Of a stretch of DNA of 19,836 bases, positions 1 to 8,725 are shown piece after piece (position 1 is the first letter of the stretch; the number at the start of each line of letters is the position of its first letter). The stretch comes from Cladosporium sp. IMV 00045 (Eukaryota > Ascomycota > Dothideomycetes > Cladosporiales > Cladosporiaceae), in assembly GCA_001931905.2 (NCBI GenBank), contig MSJI02000434.1, positions 1-19,836 on the forward strand, written 5' to 3'. The notes beneath the pieces are model-generated. The model searched no databases. It saw nothing but the letters and a program-made list of their open reading frames with translations, and was not told the origin of the DNA. Position numbers and translations under genes: made by a program.

Positions 1-670
1 GGCACGGCGTGAAATACATTATGTAGGAACGAAAGCTGTTTGAAAAGACATGATTTGGCATTTTGACGTGATATCATCAATATTGAGGACCTTTCACTCA
101 TGTGCAGATTGAGAGTGGTTGGTCCAGTGATGTATAGTACTCCACTGCAGTTCCAGTCATCGTGAAACAAGCGTGCTGTGTAATAAGCAAGCTACATGAA
201 GGTACATGTCGATGCTGACTCCCAATGAAGACATGAAGATTGACAAAGATTGTTACATGTGAACTCCTCTTGATTGATGTTTGCTTCCCACATGATTTAT
301 GTCAGTTCGACTGATCTGTGTATTCTTTATTAAACAACTCCATCATCGCCAGGTATTTGTTGATTGTCCTCGTCTCGCTACCTACTTGTACCTACCTACA
401 TGTACCTTGTTGGCAGCCAGCAAGCAAGCAAGCGAAAGACACCCCACGCGTGAGAAAGCTTAGAGGTACAGAGCAGAGCGCGAACGCCGCATCACAACTT
501 CAACCTCACGCCGCACACCTCTTCAGCTCACTCTGACTACAATATCCCTCTTCATTGCGAAACACAATCCTCCTAGGCGATCGCTTCCAACCAAGTCTCG
601 TCGTTTCGCGCTCAACCCAATCACCACCACCGTTTGCCCCGCGCAGTAGCAGGCGCGTCTATCAAACACC
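1..670. other. Left-edge intergenic region and TAF14 upstream/leader
   Basis: I see no supportable gene here. The first 340 bases are relatively AT-rich with no long ATG-started reading frame. Bases 380-410 hold short CCTAC/TACCT repeats, and 421-433 is a small CAAG tandem repeat. The stretch from about 480 to 670 is C-rich, as fungal 5' leaders often are, and probably includes the TAF14 transcription start and 5' UTR. No TATA box is obvious. Confidence 0.6.
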
Positions 671-1610
671 ATGCCCGACGTACGTTCACCTCACTGCGCG
701 CGACAATGCGCAATCCCACCGTGATACACCATGCTAACTGGCAAACACAGGTCAAGCGTACCGTCAAGCTGGTCACCCAGCAGCGCATCATGTACGAGCA
801 ACCCTCCCCGTCGGCATCAGCCTGCGCATCATTGTCCCTAACACCTCACCCAGCGACGACCCACCAGAAGCCGACGGCTTCCCCATGCGCGGATGGAGCA
901 TCGACATCTACCTGATGAGCCCGGAGGGCGACGAGCTGCCGGCGAACTGCTTCGAGAAGGCGACGTACATCCTGCACGAGTCGTTCGGGCCCAAGCGCAT
1001 GCGGCAGAGCTTCCGGCGCCCGCCCTTCACCATCAACGAGAAGGGCTGGGGCGAGTTCGACATGCAGATCTCGCTGACGCCCGTCGGCGCGCCCAAGTCC
1101 GGCGAGCAGATCCTCAGCCACGACCTGAACTTCCAGCAAGAGCGCTACGAGAGCACCCACAACGTCACCTTCCGGAATCCCAAGGGCCCGCTGCTGGAGG
1201 CCCTGCGCGAGAGCGGCAGCGTGGGCGACGAGGCCAAGGCCAACGGCGCCTCGAGCGCTGCGGCCGGTGGTGCGGCGAAGGAGAAGAAGGTGCGCAAGAC
1301 TGCCAACCGCAATGTGGATATGGAGAAGTTGGCCGAGGCGCTGCCTCAGTTGAGCGAGGAGGACTTGCTGCAGGTCGTGCAGATGGTGCACGACAACAAG
1401 ACTGATGACACCTACACCAAGAACGACGTTGACAGTGAGTTTGGATCCTGCTGAAAGAGGCGCAGATGCATTGAGCGCGAAAGCGAGGACTAACACACTT
1501 CCTTTACAGACGGCGAGTTCCACGTCGACCTCTACACACTCCCGGACCCGCTGATCAAGATGCTGTGGGACTTTGCCTCCAACCGCGTCGACATGAACTC
1601 CCTGGCGTAG
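671..1610 (+). CDS. TAF14: TAF14-like YEATS/ET-domain transcription and chromatin protein
   Basis: Predicted 243-residue orthologue of yeast Taf14 (Anc1/Tfg3), a shared nuclear subunit of TFIID, TFIIF, SWI/SNF, INO80 and NuA3 that reads acylated histone H3 lysines. I splice four exons: 671-679, 751-791, 854-1434 and 1510-1610. The introns are 680-750 (71 nt), 792-853 (62 nt) and 1435-1509 (75 nt), with GT/AG ends and CTAAC-type branch sites. The first exon encodes only Met-Pro-Asp. The joined protein runs without stops and its length is almost the same as the yeast protein. The YEATS domain spans about residues 4-125. It includes His58, Phe61 and the GWG motif around Trp82, which match the acyl-lysine pocket of yeast Taf14. 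A low-complexity Ala/Lys linker follows, then an ET domain (about 171-243) with SEEDLLQVVQMV and DLYTLPDPLIKMLWDF. The ET domain and the DLNF-Q-RYE stretch favour Taf14 over Yaf9/GAS41. Exon boundaries are inferred, not confirmed by transcripts. Confidence 0.94.
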
Positions 1611-2710
1611 AGCGTCAGCTACCCCAGCGGCGGGCCACTATCCATCCCAAGGCCCATCTGGCGCTGACAGCCGCGAAAGCCTGGGTGGTCCCAAAGGCTT
1701 TTCCAGTGCGCTATTTCGACTCATGAATACCCATGTTCGACCGTGTCTACTGCGCTGCTTTCTCTCAGCAATGGTGTGATCAACATCCAAGTGTTGCACC
1801 AAAAAGCCGGTATCATGACTACTACGAAAGATCAGGCAAGCAGGCAAGCAAGCGAGCAATCACGAGCTCTACATCAGCGGGAAGTTAAGGATTGCAGTAC
1901 GGAGTTGTGATGGGCTTTTTTTGTGTGGTATGGAGACTATTGGGCCTCCCCGAAAGTGGATGTCTTCATTGGTCACGTGGGCGTGAATTTAATAAGGAGC
2001 GCAGGTGTTAGAGGCGTCAACTTGTTTCGATCGAGGTAGGGAGGGAGGGAGGCAGAGACTTGAGATAGGCCTTTTTGTATTTCTGATATCCAAATTTGTT
2101 TTGTGCCCGATCAGCCACGCCAATTATGTGCGCCAGGGGACATGAAAAGCGAAGTTCTTGCGCCGATGATGAGACGGCTCGTAGTCGTTCGTATTTGAGA
2201 GTCAACCTTGGTGCCACTGGTGAAGAGCAACCACCAATCCTCACGTGCGAGCTCGCTGGGTCGTAGACTTCAAGGACAGATATCGACCGCACGACCAAAG
2301 CAACCATACATGATCAGTACGGCGACTATCATAACCATCCTGCCTCATTACAATTCTCTTGAGAAGAGGAGAGGAGAGGAGAGGAGAGAGAGCGCGCCTC
2401 TTCACCTGACCTCGCCCGAACGGCACGAGAACACTGCTCAATGACATCTCGCGTGAGAGACACTGAAGATGACGAAGAACAAATGGCTCGCCATCCTCAA
2501 TAGACAAGATTAATCAAAATCCATATTCCCATTTCCCTATCTTATCCGAACAAGAAAAGGCCGCCGCAAGTGCGACATCCTGTCTCCCTCTTCCATAGTT
2601 CAGAAGAGACCAAGAAGCAACAAGGCAGCATCCTCAAAAATACATCTGCAAAGAACATGCAAACCTTCCCCTCACTCCCTTCCAACACCTCAAAAACAAG
2701 AAACACCCAA
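1611..2710. other. Convergent intergenic region between TAF14 and the KTR gene
   Basis: About 1.1 kb between the stop codons of two convergent genes. Small open frames on both strands (for example 2017-2307 minus and 2208-2444 plus) overlap one another and resemble nothing I recognise, so I do not call them. Visible features are a CAAG-type repeat at 1837-1857, an ATTGG next to a CACGTG E-box at 1968-1979, a G-run tract at 2039-2052 and a purine-rich microsatellite at 2361-2392. The C-rich 2530-2710 stretch is probably the 3' UTR of the minus-strand gene. Confidence 0.6.
2361..2392. repeat. Purine-rich GGAGA microsatellite
   Basis: About 32 bases made almost only of A and G, built from GGAGA units and ending in GA dinucleotides. 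It lies in the intergenic region between the convergent TAF14 and KTR genes. It has no coding role that I can support and is probably length-variable. Confidence 0.8.
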
Positions 2711-4355
2711 TCAACCCGGCCCCTGCGGCGTAACAAACCCACCAGCAATATCGACCCACTCAGGGATACAGCTGCCCTCCTTGCCCTCGACGTCCACAAT
2801 ATCCGTATCACACCTACACCTGCAGCCCACACCATTCTCCTTCTCCCCATCCCAGTCGGCCCAGTAATCGTCCTCCTCCTTGATCTTCTTGGCGAACTCC
2901 TTGTCGACCTGGGAGACTTTCTGCTCGAAATCGGTTCCCAGGTAGGGTTGGCGCGGGAGTTGGCGGGCGGGCGCGTTGGCCGGGCAGTGCTGGATGGTGG
3001 TGTGGCGGTAGCCGAAGTCGCGGAAGTAGTGGATGTCTTTAGGGGAGAGGAGGGCGCCGGCTGCGAGGGAGTGGATGGGCGCGTCGCCCCACTGGGGTGA
3101 GGTGTTAGTATTGGAATCTTCGTTTTGGAGGATTGTCAGGAAGGCTTACTCTTTCCATCCAAAAGCCGCCGCTGCGGTCCATCATCTGGAAGAAATCTTC
3201 GTACTCTTTGCTGCGGAAGAAGTCGAGACGGGCGATTTCGAAGTTACTCCAGAAATGGCACATGTTGTACTTCTCGCCTTCCATCGCTTCCGGGTCGATG
3301 TCGGGCAGAGTGCCCGAGCCAGGCTCGGATTGGAGGATGTCCTCCGGCAGAGGCTTTTCGTTGTCGTATTTGGGATCACCCTTGGGCAGGTCTTCAGGCT
3401 TGTTCTCCTCTTCCGGCTTGGGCTCGACGAACATCTCCCACAGGCCTTGCGAGGTCATGTTGTTGACGCGCTTGTAAGCGGAGGCGTAGCGGAAGATGTT
3501 GGGCACGGTTTCCTTCAATTCCTTAACGGCGATGGTGAAGCCGTAGGTCTTGTTGTTGCGGGCCATGTGCACGAACGGGTCGTAGGTGATGTCGCAGAAG
3601 TACTTGATGTCGGGCTCCACGCGCCAGTACCAGTCGTACTTCTGCAGAAGCTCGTGCTTGTAGAAGAAGCCGGAGTAGAAGCGGCACATGTGGTGGTAGG
3701 ATTCCATACCGCCGTACATGATCGCCTGGTCGCCCTGCTTGGCGATGCCTTCTTTGGCGACGCGCGCATCGGTCCAGTCGGGGAATCCCCAGTGCTCGGG
3801 CGAGATCTTGCCAAACTCGACGTTGGAGGAGGTGTAGTTCATGACCGTCTCTTTGAAGGTGCTGTTGAATTCCTCGTTGTTGAGGAAGACATAGGGGTAG
3901 TGGAACCACTGGTTGAAGTGGCGCTCGACGCTCTTGAGACTGTCAAGCACGCCTGGCAGTTCCTTGTTTCTCGCCAGCACCACGAACACGCCGTTTTCTC
4001 TTGGGTGTTCCGTCTCCCTCTGAGGCTCCAAGCAGCCACTGACAAACACCTTGTCGTGCTTCTCGCTGATCTTGCGAATACTGGGCGGCGCACCGCTGGG
4101 GATCAAGCGTGCCGCAGGGCTGTCCGGGTGGCGGACGAAGAGCACCAGGATCAAGATGACAACAAGCGTTGGGAAAAGAAGGACGAGGTATAAGGGCACG
4201 CTGATCTTGCTGTTCCCGCGTATTCTCACTCGCCTGCGGAAGAAACCTAACCGGGGCGACAGCTTCTCTGATGCATCCTTGATGTTGCCGTACTGCAGAC
4301 TCTTGAGGGTGGGCATGTTCTCCGCAGAGGGCATGCGTTTCCGGATGTAATCCAT
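2711..4355 (-). CDS. GT15 family alpha-mannosyltransferase (Kre2/Mnt1/Ktr-like)
   Basis: Predicted 528-residue type II membrane enzyme that transfers mannose from GDP-mannose onto N- or O-linked glycans in the Golgi lumen. Two exons, 4355-3150 and 3091-2711, are separated by a 58-nt phase-0 intron (3149-3092) with an ACTAAC branch site. The start at 4355 has a good ACCATGG context. There is a basic cytosolic tail (residues 1-50), one membrane anchor at about 52-74, then the catalytic domain. Family signatures are WFHYPYVFLNNEEF (150-163), HWGFPDW (189-194), YWRVEPDIKYFCDI (243-256), NMCHFWSNFEIARLDFFRS (364-382) and, after the intron, GDAPIHSLAAG and a YRH motif. The EPD motif replaces the DXD motif of other GT-A enzymes. 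Glu373 in SNFEI fits the residue proposed as nucleophile in yeast Kre2. An acidic Pro/Glu/Asp-rich insertion lies at about 311-360, and the C-terminus carries a CRCRC cysteine cluster. I cannot assign a specific KTR paralogue. Confidence 0.95.
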
Positions 4356-4995
4356 GGTTGCGTCAATTGCGGGCGTTGCGCTTCGTCTATCGTGTCCAGC
4401 GGCAGGGCCGCCTATTAAGGGAAGTAGCCTCAGCTACTGCGCGTATTGTACAATTTTTTCGGTGTTTGGTGGAGAGAGTGATGTTGTTGTCGGTGGTAGA
4501 AGTCGCGGTGGAAGGCGTGGGAGGGAATACAAGGCGAGGTAGGGTTTCAGGGTTCTGCGGGTGGAGGGTGGAGGAGCGACGGTGGGAGCACCACTCAAAG
4601 GAGCGACGTCGTGAAGAGAAGAGGGTGCGAATTAGCGTGCGGCGACAACGATGCAAGGTGCAAGATGAGCGCCGACTATAGTGAAGACATGACAAGTAGA
4701 GAGGAAGATGTTGCTTGACCGCAGCCAGTAGTCTGGAGTGGGTTGGGGCCTCCAGGAGAATTGATGCGGGAGACTAGCAGCGGTGGACTAGAATCCCCCT
4801 GCAGAAAGATGTCGCCAGTATTTCGATAGGATGAGGATTGCTTTTATCTGGTCAAGACGCTATACACTATGGCTCGAATTGAGTAGTACTGATACTGCCG
4901 GTATCATTACACACGTGCTACTTGGATGGTCGATTATAGAACCATCTCGTTTTCTGCCTTTTCACTCACAAGACAAGCAAAACCCAAACTGCTTG

Positions 4996-5085
4996 AAGAG
5001 GATGAAGCTTGCGTAAACAGGGACCTTGGCATATGGTGATGTTTAGATAATCACTTCTCCTGCCTCACTTTGGCTTCATCCTCTT
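4996..5085. repeat. 13-bp perfect inverted repeat with 64-nt spacer
   Basis: The arm AAGAGGATGAAGC at 4996-5008 is repeated as its exact reverse complement at 5073-5085. The arms could pair as a stem, be a bipartite binding site, or be terminal repeats of a very short element. I see no target-site duplication outside the arms and no coding sequence between them, so no mobile-element claim is made. Confidence 0.6.
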
Positions 5086-5628
5086 GTAGATGTGGACAAG
5101 TGGCCATCGTACTTCGATTGTTGCAAGCTTCAGTCAGAATCGGTCTCGACGCAGCTTATTGATGGGTATTCTGCAGTGCTTGCATGCCATCGTTTCTGAA
5201 CAGACCCATCCAGTACATGCTCAAGGCAATTTCTCCAACGTCGTCGATGGCAGCAGTAAAGGATATATTTCTAGTCTACCGCGAGAGCATGACACCACTG
5301 CAGGGCTTTCTACTAAAAATGGACATGGATACTCAATGGCATGTATCATTCGTGTAAGGTGCTGTTGTATACATGTACTGTGTCACCCACAATCCTACCA
5401 CGGAACTGGGACAATGGCGTCCAGGTAGTTCATCAGGTGGTGGAGATAGTAAATACAGATAATCGACATCCCTCATTCCTTGGTACGTACTGGGCTTCAG
5501 CGGTCAGCTAGCACATATGTATGAATCAAGACGAATCTAGCACATCATCGAGATGCATATATAGACTGCATGGCAACACATAGACAGAGAGAGATATATT
5601 GCACACTCGCCCTTGTCTATTGCCAGAT

Positions 5629-5645
5629 TAACCCAACCCTAACCC
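5629..5645. promoter_or_regulatory. Telomere-like TAACCC run with an AACCCTAA telo-box
   Basis: The 17 bases TAACCCAACCCTAACCC contain two perfect TAACCC units around one imperfect unit. They include AACCCTAA at 5636-5643, the motif bound by Tbf1/TRF-like proteins in fungi. It lies about 140 bp upstream of the PCD1 start codon. Its position suggests a promoter site; a chance match or an interstitial telomere remnant is also possible. Confidence 0.35.
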
Positions 5646-5786
5646 TTCACATCAACACAAGCAGCCAGCGCCGAAGCCGAGGTCCCCAAATGCACGTCAT
5701 ACTAGCTTGAGGCTTGAAGGTCTGGTATACCGTGTGATGTCTACCACAGGAGGCATGTCGCGAAACATCATGGCCACATGTACACA

Positions 5787-6929
5787 ATGGCCGCCCTTTC
5801 GCCGGCGTCAAAGGTAATAAGTCGCTATACCATCAGATTCTCGAGACGGCCTGACTAACAACATCCAGCGAGCGATAACGAATCTCCGCACCTTCACTCC
5901 ACCACCCACCAACTACTACAAATGCCCGATTAGACGGCGAGCGGCTGTGCTCATCCTCCTGTTCGCGGACAAGGGCGGAGACCTGAGAGTTGTTCTCACC
6001 ATCCGAAGTGCCGGACTCAAGAACTGTGAGCCTCACCCATCCGATCATCACAAAGCAGCGCCATATCTGACCCAACATCTCCAACACCAGATGCGGGCCA
6101 AGCAGCCCTCCCAGGCGGCAAAGCAGACACTCTCCAAGAAACACCATGGCAAACCGCCCGCCGCGAAGCTTGGGAAGAGGTCGGCCTCCCCATGAGTGAA
6201 GAGAAACTCCCACCAGGCTACACCGTCGAGCACCTAGCCGAGCTTCCCACCAACCTCGCCATGACCGAGCTAGGCGTGCGACCCTGCGTAGCCTATCTCA
6301 AAGCACCACCACCATCATCTCGCAATCCCAGCCCCGACGCCGCTCGCGACCTCCTCCCCAAGCTAGACGCGAAAGAAGTCGCGGCAGTCTTCACAGCACC
6401 ATTCCACAACTTCCTCCGCGAGAAAGACGAAGACCTATCCCAGCGCGAGGTCGAAGGAGAATGGTACAAAGGCTCGTGGCACAGCTGGCACGAGAGCGCG
6501 TGGAGGATGCACAATTTCAGCGTACCCGTCACGTCCTCGACGTCGTTCCTCGCGAAGCGGCCGGAATCGTACACCGACCCGCGACCTACGAGTGCGAATC
6601 CCGCCAGCTCTACTTCGCAGACGGAGAAACCCGCGCCGCAAGGAAATCGCTCTGGCATGCAGCCTCCTTTACCGCGGTCATTCTATCGCGTTTCAGGCGA
6701 TGCGCTAGCGCAGCCTAGATATAGAGTGTTTGGAATGACGGCCAGGATTCTGGTGGATGCCGCGCGAGTGGCGTACGGTGAGGAGCCGGAGTTTGAGCAT
6801 AACAGCCACTTCGGAGATGAAGACATGATTGATCGATTGATCAAAATCGGGCGGTTGAGCGAGGAGAAAAAGGAAGGAGAGATGTTGACGCGAGAAGTGA
6901 TGAAAGAGGCGAAGGATGCAAAGATGTGA
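5787..6929 (+). CDS. PCD1: PCD1-like Nudix coenzyme A diphosphatase
   Basis: Predicted 340-residue Nudix hydrolase of the CoA diphosphatase group, which splits CoA and its derivatives to phosphopantetheine compounds and 3',5'-ADP, typically in peroxisomes. I join exons 5787-5813, 5869-6025 and 6091-6929. The introns are 55 and 65 nt; the first has a CTAAC branch site. The substrate-class motif (residues 50-71) reads VVLTIRSAGLKNYAGQAALP followed by GG. The Nudix box is at about 70-94, with metal-ligand region REAWEEVGL (Glu87, Glu90 and Glu91). The last exon alone looks like a complete frame starting at 6192, but it would lack the Nudix box, so the spliced model is right. An in-frame ATG at 5778 would add three residues. 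The C-terminal tripeptide AKM resembles a weak PTS1 peroxisomal signal. The gene is convergent with the next one, with only 76 bases between stop codons. Confidence 0.92.
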
Positions 6930-7005
6930 GGAAACGATATAAAGACAAATCTAAAAGATTCGATATATTTGAAAGTGATCACCTGCCCTTTCAGCTGCAA
7001 GACAC

Positions 7006-7569
7006 TCAAGCAGTATAAACATCAATCCCCCTCTGAATCGCATCATGGATCTTATCCACAACCTCCTCACCCAGCCCCGTCAGCGTCTCATTCCCCTTGA
7101 ACGCCTTCTCCGTAACCGCCGCACTAAACGTATCATGATCGTTAATCAACAACTTCAGACTCGCCACCACAACCGGCACCAGCCCCGACTCCTCAAAAGC
7201 GCCCTTCTTTCCAATCAAAACATCCACATCGTCCGGGATGGACACACCCACGGTGTCGACGACATGCTCGAAAATGGCCCTCGTGTCCTCCTCCCCGAAC
7301 TGCGGCGCGAGCTTGGCGTCCGCGAAACCCTTGCGGTTCGCGATGTGGATTTCGCCCACGGTCGTGAGCACGGGGGTGCCTTGCACGAGGGTGGTGAGGA
7401 GGTTGCCGTCGGTGTAGGATTGGGTGGCGGCTTTGTTGGCGAGTACGCCGTTGTGGATGTTGGTCACGTCTTGGATGAGGGTGGAGGCTGTGATCAGGGC
7501 GCGGGGGAGGAGGGGCGTGGAGGTTGTGAGGGTTGCGAGGAGGAGGAGGGGGAGGTGCGTGAGTTGCAT
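7006..7569 (-). CDS. HsbA-like secreted cell-wall/hydrophobic-surface-binding protein (copy 1)
   Basis: Predicted 187-residue single-exon secreted protein with an HsbA-type fold (hydrophobic surface-binding protein A / cell wall galactomannoprotein family). Residues 1 to about 22 form a signal peptide with a Leu-rich core ending near TPLLPR. The mature part is mostly helical. It contains TTVGEIHIANRKGFADAK, an IGKK motif and a DHDTFSAAV segment that align with the second copy at 9396-9902. Its ending GEEVVDKIHDAIQRGIDVY corresponds to GQEVVDVITRALENGIQEF there. One N-glycosylation sequon (NET) is visible and there is no cysteine. In Aspergillus, HsbA binds hydrophobic surfaces and helps recruit a cutinase-type esterase; a similar surface or host-contact role is inference. 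The start was chosen because it directly precedes the signal peptide. The leader upstream of the ATG is rich in CCAACCC/AAACC. Confidence 0.85.
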   Translation of the reverse strand: MQLTHLPLLLLATLTTSTPLLPRALITASTLIQDVTNIHNGVLANKAATQSYTDGNLLTTLVQGTPVLTTVGEIHIANRKGFADAKLAPQFGEEDTRAIFEHVVDTVGVSIPDDVDVLIGKKGAFEESGLVPVVVASLKLLINDHDTFSAAVTEKAFKGNETLTGLGEEVVDKIHDAIQRGIDVYTA

Positions 7570-8326
7570 TTTTGCTGGTGATGGGTTGGTTTGGATTTTG
7601 GGGTTTTTTGGGTTGGTTGATTAGAATGGAGGGTTAGAGTAGAGAGGTGTCAATGCATTTGTATGTATTATGTTCCAATTCTCTTCGATATTCCTTTCGA
7701 TTGCCTAGGCATGTCGTCAACCTCGCCTCGGAATCCTAATGGCCAGACTGTGGAGACCTACGTGATGGTTTATGTCGATCATCGCTATCTCACAAGTCCA
7801 TTGGAGCAGAGTCAAGCCAATAGACCCGTTTGTCTTTTTGCTAGTGGAATGGAGTTGCAACCGTTCGTGCAAGTACAGAACTACTGTGGTACCGAGGAAA
7901 CTTTGCAGCTTCAATCGAGATCAACACTGAAGATACCGAGGCATTTGTTGACCGAGTCGTTAGGTTTTGGAGAATTGGAATTCGAAAAGCTGTATTGTAC
8001 ATCGAATGGACGTTTCTTCGGTTGTCATTGTGTAGCGAATAATAGCGGCAGTCTTGATGGACTGACATCACCAAGACGCTGTCATACTGTATGAATTGAC
8101 AACAGCGAACAAGCCTGAGTGACCTCTCTTTGTTTGCAGCCAGATATTCTGTTGTTTGATATCACCGACTTTCTTTCAGAGCTGTATTGGGCCTTGTTGT
8201 TTCATTGTTTGCTTTAGAACAAAGGAGTAGATACACAAACTATAGCTCCCATGCCTATCCAGTTCTATGTTAGCAGAACAATCTACAAATCGCAAAAATC
8301 CGTCCAAAGCAACAAGAACATCAATA
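7570..8326. other. Intergenic region upstream of HsbA copy 1 and the cysteine-rich gene
   Basis: A divergent promoter region serving the minus-strand HsbA gene and the plus-strand cysteine-rich gene. An open frame on the plus strand at 7663-8094 would encode 143 residues. It has no signal peptide, no recognisable domain and antisense open frames over the same bases, so I leave it uncalled. A 35-bp segment at 7934-7968 is repeated at 9017-9051. Confidence 0.5.
7934..7968. repeat. Diverged direct repeat, copy A
   Basis: Matches 9017-9051 at 29 of 35 positions by hand alignment without gaps, beginning with the identical TACCGAGGCAT. It lies about 365 bp upstream of the HsbA copy 1 start codon. 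Because the two HsbA genes face away from each other while the repeats share orientation, this is not explained by a simple inverted duplication of gene plus promoter. Confidence 0.5.
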
Positions 8327-8725
8327 ATGCAACTCAAATCCACTCTCATCGCCCTGCTAGCCGCGGGCGCCTCCCTCCCAAGCTCATCAGCAGCCAAATG
8401 GAACCCCGAACTCAAAGTATGGGACATCGGCCGCGTGCCCAGCGAACCCAACTTCCCGGGCCTCGCCAAAGGCGTCGTAGGAAAATGCGGCGGCATCCCA
8501 GAAGGCGGCTACGTTTGCGGCTCCTTCGGACCAGGTAAGATCGTTGCCATGCGGGCTATCTACAAGTGCGTCGATGGCAACTTGGCCAGGCAAGAGGTTT
8601 GCAGTGAGAAGTCGAGCAACAATCGCTGTGTCAAGAATTCGAGGAGGAAGGGAAAGGAGTTCTTTCCGTTCGAGAGTGGGGATAAGATTGTTTGTCAGAA
8701 GAAGAAGGTTGTCGAGAAGCCTTGA
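8327..8725 (+). CDS. Small secreted six-cysteine protein, candidate effector
   Basis: Predicted 132-residue single-exon protein that I do not recognise. Residues 1 to about 22 form a signal peptide (MQLKSTLIALLAAG core, then a Ser/Ala cleavage region). The mature protein has six cysteines, at 54, 64, 81, 92, 101 and 123, spaced C-9-C-16-C-10-C-8-C-21-C; an even number fits three disulfides. The sequence around the first pair is KCGGIPEGGYVCG. The C-terminal third is very basic (RRKGK, QKKK). An upstream in-frame non-ATG extension is possible, but this ATG places the signal peptide exactly at the N-terminus. Small size, secretion, paired cysteines and lack of a known domain are the usual criteria for effector or antimicrobial candidates, so that role is inference. 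It sits between two HsbA-like genes that also encode secreted proteins. Confidence 0.72.
   Translation: MQLKSTLIALLAAGASLPSSSAAKWNPELKVWDIGRVPSEPNFPGLAKGVVGKCGGIPEGGYVCGSFGPGKIVAMRAIYKCVDGNLARQEVCSEKSSNNRCVKNSRRKGKEFFPFESGDKIVCQKKKVVEKP

Larger units (their letters stand above)
4356..5786. other. Divergent promoter region between the KTR gene and PCD1
   Basis: This 1.4-kb spacer separates two divergently transcribed genes and should hold both promoters. I see no supportable gene; the small frames at 4831-5016 and 5090-5428 are short and unrecognisable. Notable sites are a CACGTG E-box at 4912-4917, a 13-bp perfect inverted repeat (4996-5008 and 5073-5085), GA/TA-rich sequence at about 5585-5600 and a telomere-like TAACCC run at 5629-5645. 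Confidence 0.6.

Noticed and set aside
846..1523. Long 225-residue open frame on the minus strand
   Set aside because: It is antisense to the TAF14 exons, with a Leu/Val/Ala-rich translation typical of the shadow of GC-rich coding sequence; the plus-strand protein is clearly real.
421..1857. CAAG-type short repeats on both sides of TAF14 (421-433 and 1837-1857)
   Set aside because: They share only about 12 bases of simple tandem sequence; independent microsatellites explain this better than flanking repeats of an inserted element.
2039..2052. Possible G-quadruplex
   Set aside because: It has three GGG runs and only a GG as the fourth, so it does not meet the usual four-run rule. It also lies in a convergent spacer with no evident function.
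3033..4193. 386-residue plus-strand open frame
   Set aside because: It is antisense to the GT15 mannosyltransferase, and its Val/Leu/His-rich translation has no domain. The minus-strand product is unmistakable.
7663..8094. 143-residue open frame upstream of HsbA copy 1
   Set aside because: No recognisable domain or signal peptide, overlapping minus-strand frames, and non-C-ending codons unlike its neighbours. It could be a relic but cannot be supported as a gene.
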